Source: an uncultured Flavobacteriaceae bacterium
GTDB taxonomy: Bacteria > Bacteroidota > Bacteroidia > Flavobacteriales > Flavobacteriaceae
Length of the DNA: 7,268 bases
Assembly: GCA_913031655.1 (NCBI GenBank)
Contig: CAJWFY010000072.1
Span: 1 to 7,268, forward strand
Direction of reading: 5' to 3'
Shown: one piece after another, positions 7,170 to 7,268 of the stretch
How positions within the stretch are numbered: the first letter of the stretch is position 1
Layout of the letters: the number at the start of each line of letters is the position of its first letter
Notes under the pieces: generated by a model
Databases searched by the model: none
Seen by the model: only the letters and a program-made list of their open reading frames with translations
What the model was told of the DNA's origin: nothing
Made by a program: the position numbers and the translations under genes

Positions 7170-7268
7170 TTAATGTTTAAAATGACGAATTCCTGTTAAA
7201 ACCATTGACAAATTATTTTTATTACAATAGTCAATAGATAAGTCGTCTTTAATTGATCCGCCAGGCTG
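7170..7268 (-). CDS. purH: PurH (AICAR transformylase/IMP cyclohydrolase), C-terminal fragment
   Basis: On the minus strand the last 32 codons of a gene run in from the right edge and end in TAA at 7172-7170. The peptide begins QPGGSIKDDLSIDYCNK and ends SMVLTGIRHFKH. This matches the extreme C-terminus of PurH (GGSIRD, then a spacer, then MVFTGVRHFRH in E. coli). PurH catalyses the last two steps of IMP synthesis in the cytoplasm: formyl transfer to AICAR and ring closure. The fragment belongs to the transformylase domain; the cyclohydrolase domain and catalytic residues lie outside the window. Despite the short piece, the GGSI and TG-hydrophobic-RHF motifs make the assignment firm. purH directly upstream of mreB is, from memory, a common arrangement in flavobacteria. 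Confidence 0.9.
   Translation of the reverse strand, partial: QPGGSIKDDLSIDYCNKNNLSMVLTGIRHFKH

Overview
The window is AT-rich chromosomal DNA (roughly 30% G+C by eye) from a member of the Bacteroidota, most likely a low-GC, flavobacteria-like lineage. The evidence is the gene order purH-mreB-mreC-mreD-mrdA-rodA, the style of the proteins (MreB starting MAFFDFWTES, a PBP2 with a Cys/His-rich loop), the strong preference for AGA and A/T-ending codons, and A-rich sequence rather than clear Shine-Dalgarno sites before the starts. TAA, TAG and TGA are all used as stops, so the genetic code is the standard bacterial one.

Plus strand, left (1-1675): the 3' end of a tail-specific periplasmic protease gene (Prc/Tsp) runs, with a one-base TAATG overlap, into a complete ABC-transporter permease gene of the DppC/OppC/YejE type. 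The two are almost certainly co-transcribed from a promoter left of the window. The partner permease, ATPases and binding protein are not in the window.

Minus strand, right to middle (7268-1677): the last 32 codons of purH are followed 30 bases later by a complete rod-shape (elongasome) operon: mreB, mreC, mreD, mrdA (PBP2) and rodA. mreB and mreC are 9 bases apart; mreC/mreD, mreD/mrdA and mrdA/rodA overlap by 8, 11 and 8 bases, so translation is probably coupled. MreB filaments at the inner membrane face, MreC and MreD, the SEDS glycosyltransferase RodA and the transpeptidase PBP2 together insert peptidoglycan into the lateral wall. All main catalytic and nucleotide-binding motifs are intact, so the products look functional.

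The two operons converge tail to tail with one base between the permease and rodA stop codons and no visible terminator. The window is almost entirely coding; I saw no RNA gene, mobile element, CRISPR array or non-coding stretch over 30 bases. I do not see an undescribed system here: this is a conserved core region. The points worth a second look are modest: a Cys/His cluster in PBP2, an A10 run at the start of mreC, the terminator-less convergent junction and the coupling of the protease gene to the permease gene.
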